Part shown: positions 1-15,000 of the stretch, in pieces
How positions within the stretch are numbered: position 1 is the first letter of the stretch
How the letters are laid out: every line of letters starts with the position of its first letter
From: Lepisosteus oculatus
Lineage: Eukaryota; Chordata; Actinopteri; Semionotiformes; Lepisosteidae
Assembly: GCF_040954835.1 (NCBI RefSeq)
Contig: NC_090716.1
Coordinates: 1,661,605-1,725,604 of the forward strand
Reading direction: 5' to 3'
DNA: 64,000 nt
Made by a program: the position numbers and the translations under genes
Notes under the pieces: model-generated
What the model saw: only the letters and a program-made list of their open reading frames with translations
The model's database searches: none
What the model was told of the DNA's origin: nothing

Positions 1-3000
1 CCAGGGATTCCTCCTAGCTCACGGACCCCCTCCACCCCCTCTCCCACCCACACCCCACAACAATCACCCCTCACTCCTACAACAACCCCCCTACACCCCC
101 TCTACAACAATCACCACCCTCCACCTCCTCCCCAACCCCCTCACACCCCTCTACACAATCACCCTCCACCTCCTACAACAACCCCTACACCCCTCTACAA
201 CAATCACCCCTCTCCTCAACAACCCCCCACCCCTCTACAACAATCACACCCCTCCACCTCCTACAACAACCCCACACCCCTACACACCCCTCCACCTCCT
301 ACACAACCCCCACACCCTCTACAACAATCACCCCTCCACCTCCTACAACAACCCCCCTACACCCCCTCTACAACAATCACCCCTCCACCTCCTACAACAA
401 CCCCTACACCCCCTCTACAACAATCACCCCTCCACCTCCTACAACAACCCCCACACTCCTCTACAACAATCACCACCCCTCCACCTCCTACAACAACCCC
501 CAACACCCCCTCTACAACAAACACCCCTCCACCTCCTACAACAACCCCCACACCCCCTCTAAACAATCACCCCTCCACCTCCTACAACAACCCCACACAC
601 CCTCTACAACAATCACCCCTCCACCTCCTACAACAACCCCCTACCCCTCTACAACAATCACCCCTCCACCTCCTACAACACCCCCCTACACCCCTCTACA
701 ACAATCCACCCCTCCACCTCCTACAACAACCCCTACACCCCCTCTACAACAAACACCCCTCCACCTCCTACAACAACCCCCACACTCCCTCTACAACAAT
801 CACCCCCCTCCACCTCCTACAACAACACCTCCTACAACACCCCCTACACCCCCTCTACAACAATCACCCCTCCACCTCCTACAACAACCCCTACACCCCC
901 TCTACAACAATCACCCCTCCACCTCCTACAACAACCCCCTACACCCCTCTACAACAATCACCCCTCCACCTCCTACAACAACCCCCTACACTCCCTCTAC
1001 AACAATCACCCTCCACCTCCTACAACAACCCCCCACACTCCCTCTACAACAATCACCCCTCCACCTCCTACAACAACCCCCTACACTCCCTCTACAACAA
1101 TCACCCCTCCACCTCCTACAACAACCACCCCACACTCCCTCTACAACAATCACCCCTCCACCTCCTACAACAACCCCCTACACTCCCTCTACAACAATCA
1201 CCCTCCACCTCCACAACAACCCCCACACTCCCTCTACAACAATCACCCCTCCACCTCCTACAACAACCCCCTACACTCCCTCTACAACAATCACCCCTCC
1301 ACCTCCTACAACAACCCCCTACACTCCCTCTACAACAATCACCCCTCCACCTCCTACAACAACCCCCTACACCCCCTCTACAACAATCACCCCCTCCACC
1401 TCCTACAACAACCCCCTACACCCCCTCTACAACAACCACCCCTCCACCTCCTACAACAACCCCCACACTCCCTCTACAACAATCACCCCTCCACCTCCTA
1501 CAACAACCCCCTACACCCCCTCTACAACAATCACCACCCCTCCACCTCCTCTACAACAACCCCCTACACCCCTCTACAACAATCACCCCTCCACCTCCTA
1601 CAACAACCCCCTACACCCCCTCTACAACAATCACCCCTCCAACTCCAACAACAACCCCCTACACCCCCTCTACAACAATCACCCCTCCACCTCCTACAAC
1701 AACCCCCTACACTCCCTCTACAACAATCACCCCTCCACCTCCTACAACAACCACCTACACTCCCTCTACAACAATCACCCCTCCACCTCCTACAACAACC
1801 CCCTACACCCCTCTACAACAATCACCCCTCCAACTCCAACAACAACCCCCCACACTCCCTCTACAACAATCACCCCTCCACCTCCTACAACAACCCCCTA
1901 CACCCCCTCTACAACAATCACCCCTCCAACTCCTACAACAACCCCCACACTCCATCTACAACAATCACCCCTCCTCCTCCTACAACAACCCCCTACACCC
2001 CTCTACAACAATCACCCCTCCACCTCCTACAACAACCCCCACACCCTCTACAACAATCACCCCTCCACCTCCTACAACATCCCCCTACACTCCCTCTACA
2101 ACAATCACCCCTCCACCTCCTACAACAACCCCCCACACTCCCTCTACAACAATCACCCCTCCACCTCCTACAACAACCCCCTACACTCCCTCTACAACAA
2201 TCACCCCTCCACCTCCTACAACCCCCCACACTCCCTCTACAACAATCACCCCTCCACCTCCTACAACACCCCCTACACCCCTCTACAACAATCACCCCTC
2301 CACCTCCTACAACACCCCCTACACCCCCTCTACAACAACCACCCTCCACCTCCTACAACAACCCCCCACACTCCCTCTACAACCTCACCCCTCACCTCCC
2401 TACAACACCCCCTACACCCCTCTACACAATCACCACCCATCCACCTCCCTCTACAACAACCCCCTACACTCCCTCTACAACATCACCCTCCACCTCCTAC
2501 AACAACCCCCTACACCCCCTCTACAACAATCACCCCTCCACCTCCTACAACAACCCCCTACACCCCCTCTACAACAATCACCCCTCCACCTCCTACAACA
2601 ACCCCCTACACCCCCTCTACAACAATCACCCTCCACCTCCTACAACAACCCCCTACAACCCCCTCTACAACAATCACCCCTCCACCTCCTACAACAACCC
2701 CCTACACTCCCTCTACAACAATCACCCCTCCACCTCCCTCTACAACACCCCCCACACTCCTCTACAACAATCACCCTCCACCTCCTACAACAACCCCCTA
2801 CACCCCCTCTACAACAATCACCCCTCCACCTCCTACAACAACCCCCTACACCCCTCTACAACAATCACCCCTCCACCTCCCTCTACAACAACCCCCCACA
2901 CTCCCTCTACAACAATCACCCCTCCAACCAACAACAACCCCCCACACTCCCTCTACAACAATCACCCCTCCACCTCCTACAACAACCCCCTACACCCCCT

Positions 3001-6000
3001 CTACAACAATCACACCTCCAACTCCTACAACAACCTCCCACACTCCCTCTACAACAATCACCCCTCCACCTCCTACAACAACCCCCTACACCCCCTCTAC
3101 AACAATCACCCCTCCACCTCCTACAACAACCCCCACACTCCCTCTACAACAATCACCACCCCTCCACCTCCTACAACAACCCCCTACACCCCCTCTACAA
3201 CAATCACCCCTCCACCTCCTACAACAACCCCCACACTCCCTCTACAACAATCACCACCCCTCCACCTCCTACAACAACCCCTACACCCCCTCTACAACAA
3301 TCACCCTCTACCTCCTACAACAACCCCCCACACTCCCTCTACAACAATCACACCTCCAACTCCTACAACAACCCCCTACACCCCCTCTACAACAACCACC
3401 CCTCCACCTCCCTCTAAAACAACCCCCTACACCCCCTCTACAACAATCACACCTCCAACTCCTACAACAACCCCCTACACCCCCTCTACAACAATCACCC
3501 CCTCCACCTCCTACAACAACCCCCTACACTCCCTCTACAACAATCACCACCCCTCCACCTCCTACAACAACCCCCTACACCCCCTCTACAACAATCACCC
3601 CTCCACCTCCTACAACAACCCCCTACACCCCTCTACAACAATCACCCCTCCACCTCCTACAACAACCCCCTACACCCCCTCTACAACAATCACACCTCCA
3701 CCTCCTACAACAACCCCCTACACCCCCTCTACAACAATCACCCCTCCACCTCCTACAACAACCCCCTACACTCCCTCTACAACAATCACCCCTCCACCTC
3801 CTACAACAACCCCCTACACCCCCTCTACAACAATCACCCCTCCACCTCCTACAACAACCCCCTACACCCCCTCTACAACAATCACCCCTCCACCTCCTAC
3901 AACAACCCCCTACACCCCCTCTACAACAATCACCCCTCCACCTCCTACAACAACCCCCTACACCCCCTCTACAACAATCACCCCTCCACCTCCTACAACA
4001 ACCCCCTACACTCCCTCTACAACAATCACCACCCCTCCACCTCCACAACAACCCCCTACACTCCCTCTACAACAATCACCCCTCCACCTCCTACAACAAC
4101 CCCCTACCCTCCCTCTACAACAATCACCCCTCCACCTCCTACAACAACCCCCTACACTCCCTCTACAACAATCACCACCCCTCCACCTCCTACAACAACC
4201 CCCTACACCCCCTCTACAACAATCACCACCCCTCCACCTCCTACAACAACCCCCTACACCCCCTCTACAACAATCACCCCTCCACCTCCTACAACAACCC
4301 CCCACACTCCCTCTACAACAATCACCCCTCCACCTCCTACAACAACCCCCTACACCCCCTCTACAACAATCACCCCTCCACCTCCTACAACAACCCCCTA
4401 CACTCCCTCTACAACAATCACCCCTCCACCTCCTACAACAACCCCCTACACCCCCTCTACAACAATCACCCCTCCACCTCCTACAACAACCCCCTACACC
4501 CCCTCTACAACAATCACCCCTCCACCTCCTACAACAACCCCCTACACTCCCTCTACAACAATCACCACCCCTCCACCTCCTACAACAACCCCCTACACCC
4601 CCTCTACAACAATCACCCCTCCACCTCCTACAACAACCCCCCACACTCCCTCTACAACAATCACCCCTCCACCTCCTACAACACCCCCTACACCCCCTCT
4701 ACAACAATCACCACCCCTCCACCTCCTACAACAACCCCCTACACCCCCTCTACAACAATCACCCCTCCACCTCCTACAACAACCCCCTACACTCCCTCTA
4801 CAACAATCACCCCTCCACCTCCTACAACAACCCCCTACACCCCCTCTACAACAATCACCCCTCCACCTCCTACAACAACCCCCTACACTCCCTCTACAAC
4901 AATCACCCCTCCACCTCCTACAACAACCCCCTACACCCCCTCTACAACAATCACCCCTCCACCTCCTACAACAACCCCCTACACCCCCTCTACAACAATC
5001 ACCCCTCCACCTCCTACAACAACCCCCTACACTCCCTCTACAACAATCACCCCTCCACCTCCTACAACAACCCCCTACACCCCCTCTACAACAATCACCC
5101 CTCCACCTCCTACAACAACCCCCTACACCCCCTCTACAACAATCACCCCTCCACCTCCTACAACAACCCCCTACACTCCCTCTACAACAATCACCCCTCC
5201 ACCTCCTACAACAACCCCCTACACCCCCTCTACAACAATCACCCCTCCACCTCCTACAACAACCCCCCACACCCCCTCTACAACAATCACCCTTCCACCT
5301 CCTACAACAACCCCCTACACCCCCTCTACAACAATCACCCCTCCACCTCCTACAACAACCCCCTACACCCCCTCTACAACAATCACCCCTCCACCTCCTA
5401 CAACAACCCCCTACACCCCCTCTACAACAATCACCCCTCCACCTCCTACAACAACCCCCTACACTCCCTCTACAACAATCACCCCTCCACCTCCTACAAC
5501 AACCCCCTACACCCCCTCTACAACAATCACACCTCCACCTCCTACAACAACCCCCTACACCCCCTCTACAACAATCACACCTCCACCTCCTACAACAACC
5601 CCCTACCCTCCCTCTACAACAATCACCCCTCCACCTCCTACAACAACCCCCTACACCCCCTCTACAACAATCACCACCCCTCCACCTCCCTCTACAACAA
5701 CCCCCTACACTCCCTCTACAACAATCACCCCTCCACCTCCTACAACAACCCCCTACACCCCCTCTACAACAACCACCCCTCCACCTCCTACAACAACCCC
5801 CTACACCCCCTCTACAACAATCACCCCTCCACCTCCTACAACAACCCCCTACACCCCCTCTACAACAATCACCCCTCCACCTCCTACAACAACCCCCTAC
5901 ACCCCCTCTACAACAATCACCCCTCCACCTCCTACAACAACCCCCCACACCCCCTCTACAACAATCACCCCTCCACCTCCTACAACAACCCCCTACACCC

Positions 6001-9000
6001 CCTCTACAACAATCATCCCTCCACCTCCTACAACAACCCCCTACACCCCCTCTACAACATTCACCCCTCCACCTCCTACAACAACCCCCCACACTCCCTC
6101 TACAACAATCACCCCTCCACCTCCTACAACAACCCCCCACACCCCCTCTACAACAATCACCCCTCCACCTCCTACAACAACCCCCTACACCCCCTCTACA
6201 ACAATCACCACCCTACCCCCATCTACAACAACCCCCTACACCCCCTCTACAACAATCACCCCTCCACCTCCTACAACAACCCCCTACACCCCCTCTACAA
6301 CAACCAACCCTCCACCTCCTACAACAACCTCCCACACTCCCTCTACAACAATCACCCCTCCACCTCCTACAACAACCCCCTACACCCCCTCTACAACAAT
6401 CGCCCCTCCACCTCCTACAACAACCCCCTACCCTCCCTCTACAACAATCACCCCTCCACCTCCTACAACAACCCCCCACACCCCCTCTACAACAATCACC
6501 CCTCCACCTCCTACAACAACCCCCTACACCCCCTCTACAACAACACCCCCTCATACAACTTCTACGACAACCCCCTCTCCTCCACCATTCTCCCATACTC
6601 CGTCTACTACCAGAACATCAACCCCGTATCTCTCTTCTACATCAGTAACCTCTCCTTCTCCGTCTACATCACGTAAGTCTGATTCTCCTTCATCTTATTT
6701 GTTTATATAAAACAAACAGTATTTAAGTATAATACTGCAGCGACTTAGTTTAGAGTCATCAAGCCATTTAAAGATCTTGATAGTAACCAGTACTGACTGA
6801 AAATATTCTCCAGATCACTTTTTAAATATTTAATTTATGGGGACCTATGGGCTCTTTACTTATAATTAGAAGGTCTTGAGTTTAAATCCTCTTATTTTGT
6901 TATTTTACCCTTAATATTCTCAAAAGTAAATATGGTTAGGGTCTAGTGTGCTATCTCTGACATTATTTAATTTCTCCACAGATTCCACCACATTTTCAGT
7001 AATTACTGGTACTCATGGTAAGCATTCAACAGATGGACAGATTAAAACAGGAACAACACAAAAACCACCATGCCCTTGCATTTTGAATGGAACTCATTTT
7101 AATCCTGGTGAGTTAGACTTTTTACACACTTATGGAGAGTTTATTATTTATTATACATACATATAATTCATATTTATTTCCCCTTTTTTGTAATCATTTT
7201 TTGGTAACAAAATAACAACATAAAATAGAAAAACAGCCTCCTTTTCTATTATATCCTTTCCCTTCACCTCTCTTGGGTGGTAATCACCTCTACTCCCAAA
7301 CCGTCCCACAGAGAAGCCCCGATTAACTGAATCAACAAGTTGAGCACGGTGATGAACTCACTGGAGCTTAGATCTTGTCGGCTGTATCTATTGTCAAGAG
7401 GTAAAATGGAAATTGTTCCAAACAGCATCAGAAGAAATGCTTTCCTTTATACAAGGTACATATCTTTATCAAATGTCATGATCTCAGCAAAAGAAAGTAG
7501 AGCCAGGACACCAGTTTCATAGATTAGAGATGTGATTATTCTAGAATAAAAAAAGTACTCTGGACAAAAAAATGATGTGAAGTCACTTAATAAGGCACTG
7601 GGTCACCACATGTGGCCACTGCAATCTGTATGTGCCTATACCCTAGAGTCCACCCATGTCTGTAGTTCTGTACCACTCTTCCATGAGAAGTCAATCAACC
7701 ATACAGTACCTGGTTGGTGACTGAAGTGAAAAAAACACTCCTGGTCATAGTTCCTGAAGACCCCATAAAAACCCAGCTGGGTTCAGATGTGGTAACTGAG
7801 AATGTCATGACATACAGTATGGATATATCAGTGTCATCTCATCAAACTGTGCATGGAGGTGTAGTAATCATCCTGGAGATCACCCCTTCCTGCAGGAAAG
7901 AATTGCTTCAGGATGGGGTGAAGACCATTAAGTAGCAATAAGCTTTGTCCTTGTCTTCTAAGGGAATGAGTGCATACAAACCATGCCAAGAAAATTGCAC
8001 TTTACAACCTTGCTGAGCCACCAGAAGCCCTCACTGCTTTTGTAGTCTTCTTTAGGTTGGCCACAAACCTTTTTGTCTGTCATGAATAAGATGAAGGATG
8101 AATAACCTGACTCCATTGCATTTATCCCCTGTTCAACAGTCTCTTGCTAGCAGTCTTTGCACCACTGGACTCTCAAACATTGACACTTGTGAGGAGCAGT
8201 AACCTTAGCATTTTGAGCTGTTTTGATGACTGGAAGCCCTGCCAAATGCACCCCAACAAGCAACCCTCACTATCACTGCTTTTATTCTATTATTTATAGC
8301 CATTATTCTAGGCAAAGAGGCCTATCCAGCATTGATATACATGACTCAAGGCATACTGGGATGTCATTTCTTTCATTAGTGCATGAATCACACTTGTGTG
8401 GAAACTCTTGTTTTCCACATACTTGGTGTGCCTCATTTATGGAGAAGTTTCTAGTTCTTCCAAGAGTACCTCTACTTCTGTTGAGTTTGGTAGCAAAACA
8501 GAACAAGCAATAAAGTGAAAGGCAATAGTTTTGTTTGAAGTAATTTTCAGTAATGATTTCTAAATTCTGAGAAGACTGACCTCACTATTTCCAAAAATCA
8601 TTTGTGTTCAATATTGTGAATCCTTTCACATCTGACATGGAAATTGTACATGTGAATTGTAGATTTATTCTTCATATAAATAAATTAATTTTTGTTTTTC
8701 ATTTATTTTTCTGCAGGAATGAATATAAGTATTGTTAGAAATACAAATGGATTCTGCAATTACACTGTCTGTTCTGTTGCTTGTAAGATTGAGACAAAAC
8801 AAGAGCCGTGTCCTTTTGACTGCCCAACATGGAATAAAACAGTGAGTAAATTCTGCTAATGGTTTGGTTGATGTTCAACCAAACATTGTTGAGACCTTCA
8901 AGTAACATTCTCATAGGTTCAACAACCATTTTACACAGAGTAATTTCAGATTCATTAAGAAGTATTCATATAATAATTATAATTTCTTATTCAGGAATAG

Positions 9001-12000
9001 AATTCTGTATATTGGTATGCACTAGTGAAGGTACTTATTACAGGAAACATAAATTTATCAACAACAACTAGTTGCCTGTCTGCTAGTTGGTTTCTTTGAG
9101 TAAATATGAATTTAAAAACTAAATAACGTGTTAGAGTTAATTGGAAACCAACATCACTTGGATACAAGAGAGAGTATAATATGGTACTGAACACTTTGTT
9201 TTTGTAAATGATTTGTGTTGAAATTAAAAAGTATTTCATAAACAGTATTATTTCTTGTAATCATAAATGGAAAGATCAAGAAAAAATTAGAGTAATTGTG
9301 ATACTTTAAGAAGGTCCATATTTCCATATTTATTTTTAGTTAATTCTGCTTATGTTACTACTAATTATGTTACAACAACCTGTGGCACAGTGACTACTGT
9401 ATACTGTAGGTAGAAATACAATTCCCATAGCATTTTCATAAATGTGGTCCAGAGAAGAATCTGTATTATGTCTGAACCTACTATATAGCCCTCTCACACC
9501 ATCAAAATGATATTAACCTTAGAACGAGCAAAGAAAAGCAATAAAATGATTGCCTCCTCTCACTGGCCCATGTTCTCATGTAGTTATATATAGAAAAATG
9601 ACATGGGTCAATAAAGAAGTGGAACAGTTATCTCTTTGCTGAAAATGAGAAGAAAGGAACATTTGTGCCAATACCTATCAACACAGCAGATACCTTAGAG
9701 CTAATTTAATCTTACAAATGAAATCCTAGACAAAGCTTTATTTATAATGCAATCCTAGTACAGTAACATGTACAGTAGCTGATGTTGTCTGGCAGTATTC
9801 TTTCTGTACATCAGATGAACAGGAGGCTATAAAGTTCATGCCTGATGACTTGCTCAAAAAGTAACAGTCCTCAGAAAATTGTTTCCATGCCTGTTTCAGG
9901 TATTTGCTGAATTCATAATCTTGAGCCCCTCAAACAAAACCCAAAGGTAAACTAGATAAGCATTCATGATTTCATTGTAATACATGTTTTCTATGAAATA
10001 CAGTTAAATGAGGTCTTCTGGCTCAGCAATTGCAAGAAGGTTATATGCATTGGGAATGATACAATACAGCCAGTCCCCTATGAATGCCCACCCACCACAA
10101 AGATCTCCTGCTCTAACGGAAGAACCCCAGTGTTGGTTTCCGATGAGAACACGTGCTGCCAGCATTATGAATGTGACTGTGAGTATTCTTTTACACTTCT
10201 GCACAAAGAGACTGGGCTGGACTGTATGTAAAATCTCTGTATTTAACAATCTAGGTTAAAAAATATAATTTAAATTTTAAGGTTTTATTTCTGCTACAAG
10301 TAAATCCTCATTAATTGTAATTGAAAAAACAAACATCTTATCCTAGGTAATGTAGTGTATTTAGCAAGATGTTGTAACTAATTGCAGTGTTGCACCTTCA
10401 CACAGACCGCTACAGATTGGTGCCACAGTAAAACAAGATCATAAAGTCAAACTGTTTTTGTGTTTGCAGGCTTCTGTAGTGGCTGGGGAGACCCCCATTA
10501 TGTCACCTTCGATGGACTTTATTACAGCTTCCAGGGCAACTGCACTTATGTTTTGGTGCAAGAAATCATACCTAAATATGATCAATTTAAGATTTATATC
10601 GACAATGTCCAGTGCAACCTGCGAGATAATGTGTCTTGCCCGCGTTCGATCATGGTTTCTTATGGCACACAAAAAATCACCTTGATTAATAAAGATGTCA
10701 CAGGCAAAGTCAAACTGCAGGTCAGTATGTATTGCAAGAATGTCAAATCATTTCTGCAGTATACATTTCTGCATTCATTAACTTCTCATAACCGTATGAA
10801 ACTGTTTTCTAAGAACATATCCTACATTGATGTGACTTGTCTTTAATTTTGATAATCTTCATAGATTAATTTCCTGACAAGCCAGATTAAACATCTTCAA
10901 CTATTAAGCTTCTCCTCACAACATTGAGAAAAACATTATTTTTCTCTAAGTCATTCAGCACCAAAGCTGATCATGTGTACATTCAGTAATCTGTATTACA
11001 AAATAAAACTAAATGTATAAATGAATACAATATATTTTATTAGAGTTTATTTCATCTAATTTCTGTTTTCACCATACTGTATCTAAGTAATCTTACCATG
11101 CTGCCCAAAAAAGTATTTAATGGGCACAGATCCTAAGTGAGTCATATCAAAAACCACATGTGGCTACTGTATATCTTCACCAAAGGCAAGAAAATGTACT
11201 TATTAGTTTTATGTATCATCTGAAATTTGAAATCAAAGATTTTTAAGCATGTCAAAAAGAATACACTATTACAACTTGATCAATTCAGCTGTATTGTTCC
11301 TGCTTTATTGCTTCTGTAACTTTTCCCTTATTGTTTTCTGTTTGAAGGTGTTGGTAAATGACAATGTCATATCATTGCCTTTCACTGGGAATGGCACAGA
11401 GGTCTACAGTGCTGGCATTAACGTGGTGCTGCAGATACCAGAGATTAATGCTGTGGTGACCTTCGGTGGAATCGCCTTCACTATCAATCTACCTTACAGG
11501 TTATTTGGCAATAACACACAGGGACAATGTGGTAAGGCCATTACATTTGTCCTGTTTAAACATTATTTTACACGTCACCTGTCAGACACCTCAAAGTGGC
11601 TTGCATTGAAAATCCAAAGGAATAATAACCTACAAATGTGAAAGAATAATAAGGGAATGGAAAAGGTTTAAGCCATGACTTAATAACACAAGAAATCATG
11701 CTTAGCAGAGGGAGAAGACCCCACAATTGTGGATCATAGGAACAATATGTCTGGTCCCTAAAAAATGCAGTATGTACTGTAATCTTGTAAATCTGAGAAG
11801 AAAACAGAATGACAAGCAGATCTGTCAGGTACTCGGGAATTAGACCAGTCTTTAAACACAACAACACCATTCTCAACTCAATCTGATATTTCCAAGGTAA
11901 CCAATATCAGGAATATAAAACTGGATTGATGTGATTAGATAATTTAATTTTATCTAAATACAGGAGTGTGAATATTGTGTATTAATTAATCTAACATTTT

Positions 12001-15000
12001 TTCCCCAAGAAACCAGTAAAGTCAGTTTTTCAACTTCAGCTCCACCAATACACTACTTTTGCTGTGTTTTAAAAGAAATCACTAAAATATTCTACTTAAA
12101 GATTCGATGAATTGGATGTTGCAAGCTGTTCACTGTTATACACACAGTCTTCCTCTAGAGTGTTATAAGGTTTAGCTTCTGTGTGAAAAATGATCAGCCA
12201 TGTAAGGTTGTATGTTCTGAAGAAAAACATCTCAGCAATAGAATTTGTGCCTTCTGGAATTAATTTGAGCACTGTGTGAATAATAATAGTGAAGAAGACC
12301 TATTTATACAGTAACTGGAAAAGACTGAGAGAAGGAAATATTTTCTCTCCTCAGGAACCTGCAATAACAACCAGGCGGATGACTGCATGCTTCCTGGAGG
12401 CCGGCTGGTCAAGGACTGTGCTGTGATGGGAGACCACTGGGTGACAAACAAGAGCAAGCCCTACTGCATCCCACCTGTCATGCCCACCAGCAAACCTTCA
12501 GGCACCACCAAACCCCCCTGCAAACCTGACTCTGTCTGCGACATCATCAAGTCCAAGTAAGATAATAAAACAGTCCAACAGAGACCCATTCATTGACACA
12601 GGGTGTCAGAATCTTTTTCCAAAAGATTGCAGACTCCTTCAGTTTCACCTGTACTCTTAATTGAACTAATATCTCACAGCCCCCTACAAAGCCTGCAGAA
12701 CTCTGCCCTTAGAAGACTTCAATTTACATACCCAAAGCTTATCATAATCTCAGTGAGTGATGATTTAATCACTGATTTTGCACTCTGAACTGATTGTGCA
12801 ACTGCACTGACTCCTGTTGCCCAGTGATGGACTGCCTGCATGTTGGTATCCGCAGGGTGTTTGCAGAGTGCCACAAGGTTCTCCCTCCAGAGCCTTTCTA
12901 CCAGGGCTGTGTGTTTGACAGCTGCCACATGAAGAACAGCTCCATTGAGTGCTCCAGCCTGCAGACCTACGCCTCCATGTGTGCACAGCTGGGCGCCTGT
13001 GTGAGCTGGAGAGATGCCACGAAAGGGATATGCCGTAAGTGTCTCCACCTGAAGCTGGGAGAAATCTGGTAAAGACTCACACGACATGTGGCCGGTCTGT
13101 TTCAATATCTTATAGAAAAGGATAGTGGGTTGTAAGGGATGTACATTCATGTATACTTAGCTCCTGAGAAAACTGCGTCATTGTTTGGTTTGGGAATTGT
13201 AAGATCTCAGTCCACAAGTCCCTGCAACGAATTGTCAATACAGCAGAAAACATCACTGGAGCCTCCCTTCCCTCCAGTCAGGACATCTACTGTACCCCAC
13301 ACGCTGCACACACCAAGCCCCTGGGATCGTGGACGATCCCTCCCACCCCTCCTGCAACCTCTTTGCCCTCCTACCATCTGGTAAAAGGTATCGCAGTACA
13401 CGGCCCAGCTCCACCACTCTGTCACAGCTTTCTTCCACAGGCTGTCAGGCTCCTCAACACCCTGGTACCTACTGCACCTACTCCAAATCTGGAAAACCAG
13501 CTCTTTCTTGCCTAATGTCAGGCACACTGTCTGATGTATTCTTTGCACAATCCTGTAAAGTAAATTGCACTATGCAAATTGCACTTTATGTACCCTGTAC
13601 CCTGTCAGAAATGTCTATGTCTATAGGATTGTCTTGTCAGTGTCTGTCTGTATTCGCACCGTAGACCAGGAGAATATCTCGCTCCTCTGTATACTTGTTT
13701 ATGCCTGGACTGACAAATAAACTTGAACTTGAACAGTTTCATATTGGTAAACTGGAAACATAACAAGTTTATTAAAAGGAATCCCAGAAAAATATTTATT
13801 GATCACTTAGCCAAACAAAGCCAAGGGAAAAGTTAACCAAACACCAAAAGGACTGCTGTAGAAAGTAAAACTTTCCTAACACTATACAATGCTTTGCAAA
13901 TGTTTTTATTCCTGCAAACAATGGCAAACTTTGCACCATCCCAGTGTTCAAGGTTAGTAAAGATGCATCCAAAAAGGCTGGCAGCTGTAATTACTGCCAA
14001 AGGTGTTTCCATCAACTAGTGACCCACAGGAGTGAATGCTAATGCAGTCAGCATATTTTAGTTTTGATTTTTCTTTGTAGTTCTTGCTAACATTTAACTT
14101 CTTTACTCATTAAAGTGTTTAGATCAAGCATTCAAGTTTTTTAAAAAATATATTCACTCTAAAAAAGTGTATTCATCATTTGTAATTAATCAGAATGCAA
14201 AACGGAAGGGGAAGAATACTATTTCAAGGCACTGTAGACTGCACAATACCATAAAGTTTACTCCTCCTGACACACCAAGGCACTATCGATACTATTTTTG
14301 CCGGGTGTTTTATTTTACATAACTGGCATCACACGTTTTCTGTTTTACAGCCCCTACTTGCCCGCCCAACTTGGTCTACAAGTCATGTCATCGTGCAAAG
14401 CAGCTCACTTGTGATGACAAGTAAGTTATTAGGCAGATGAAGAAAGAAGAATGTACTTTCCAGTCAGGTTATGAACATCTATGTCTGGTGTGTGTTTCAA
14501 GTCAGTGAACTAAGTGCAAACTGCAAGTGTTATTGAAGGAAAAAGTGTAAAGATTTCTTCTACTCAGTTATATATTTTTTTATTCTGGAGAACTTCACAG
14601 AAGTTTCAAATACCAGTAACAAACACAATCCAGTTCACACCGTTGAAAAGGTAAAAGAGAGAGGAATAGGTTAAAATAGTTGGACAACAGCATTAATATT
14701 CTCTTTTTTAATTTAGATTTTATTTTTTTTTCTCAGCCCATACGAAGACCAGGATATCATCCCACTGATAACAGAAGGCTGCTTTTGTCCTGATGGGACT
14801 ACAATGTACAATAAGCAGACTCAAATCTGTGTAAAAGAATGTGGTGTGTATATTTATTTTCCATTTTGTCTGGAGAGATGCTGTTTGTTTTGGAGCAAAT
14901 TGAGGAGGGTTAGTTAGACTGCCAGAATAGTCTCCCTTCATTAACTGGTACTGTATGAGTCAAGGTCCCAGACAGGAAAAAACAGAGAAAAGGGCTGCCC

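Noticed and set aside
25..6540. CRISPR-like regular repeats
   Set aside because: Units are contiguous with no unique spacers, and they encode a mucin PTS domain in a eukaryotic intron-exon context.
357..6596. Long minus-strand open frames over the repeat array giving Gly/Cys/Arg-rich products
   Set aside because: They are complements of the 48-bp mucin repeat. The + strand frame joins by phase to real mucin exons, and the minus frames have no family pattern or splice context.
8223..8513. Overlapping open frames on both strands in a gene A intron
   Set aside because: Short, no recognisable domain, and located in what looks like an old degraded repeat.
9340..9412. Possible extra exon of gene A with an acceptor-like TTTTTAG
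   Set aside because: No usable phase: a stop appears in the required frame, and exons 8717-8841 and 10004-10178 join directly in phase 0.
13139..13664. Several 60-113 codon open frames on both strands
   Set aside because: They fall on the 5'-truncated LINE; the + ones are its frameshifted ORF2 remnants and the minus ones are shadows.
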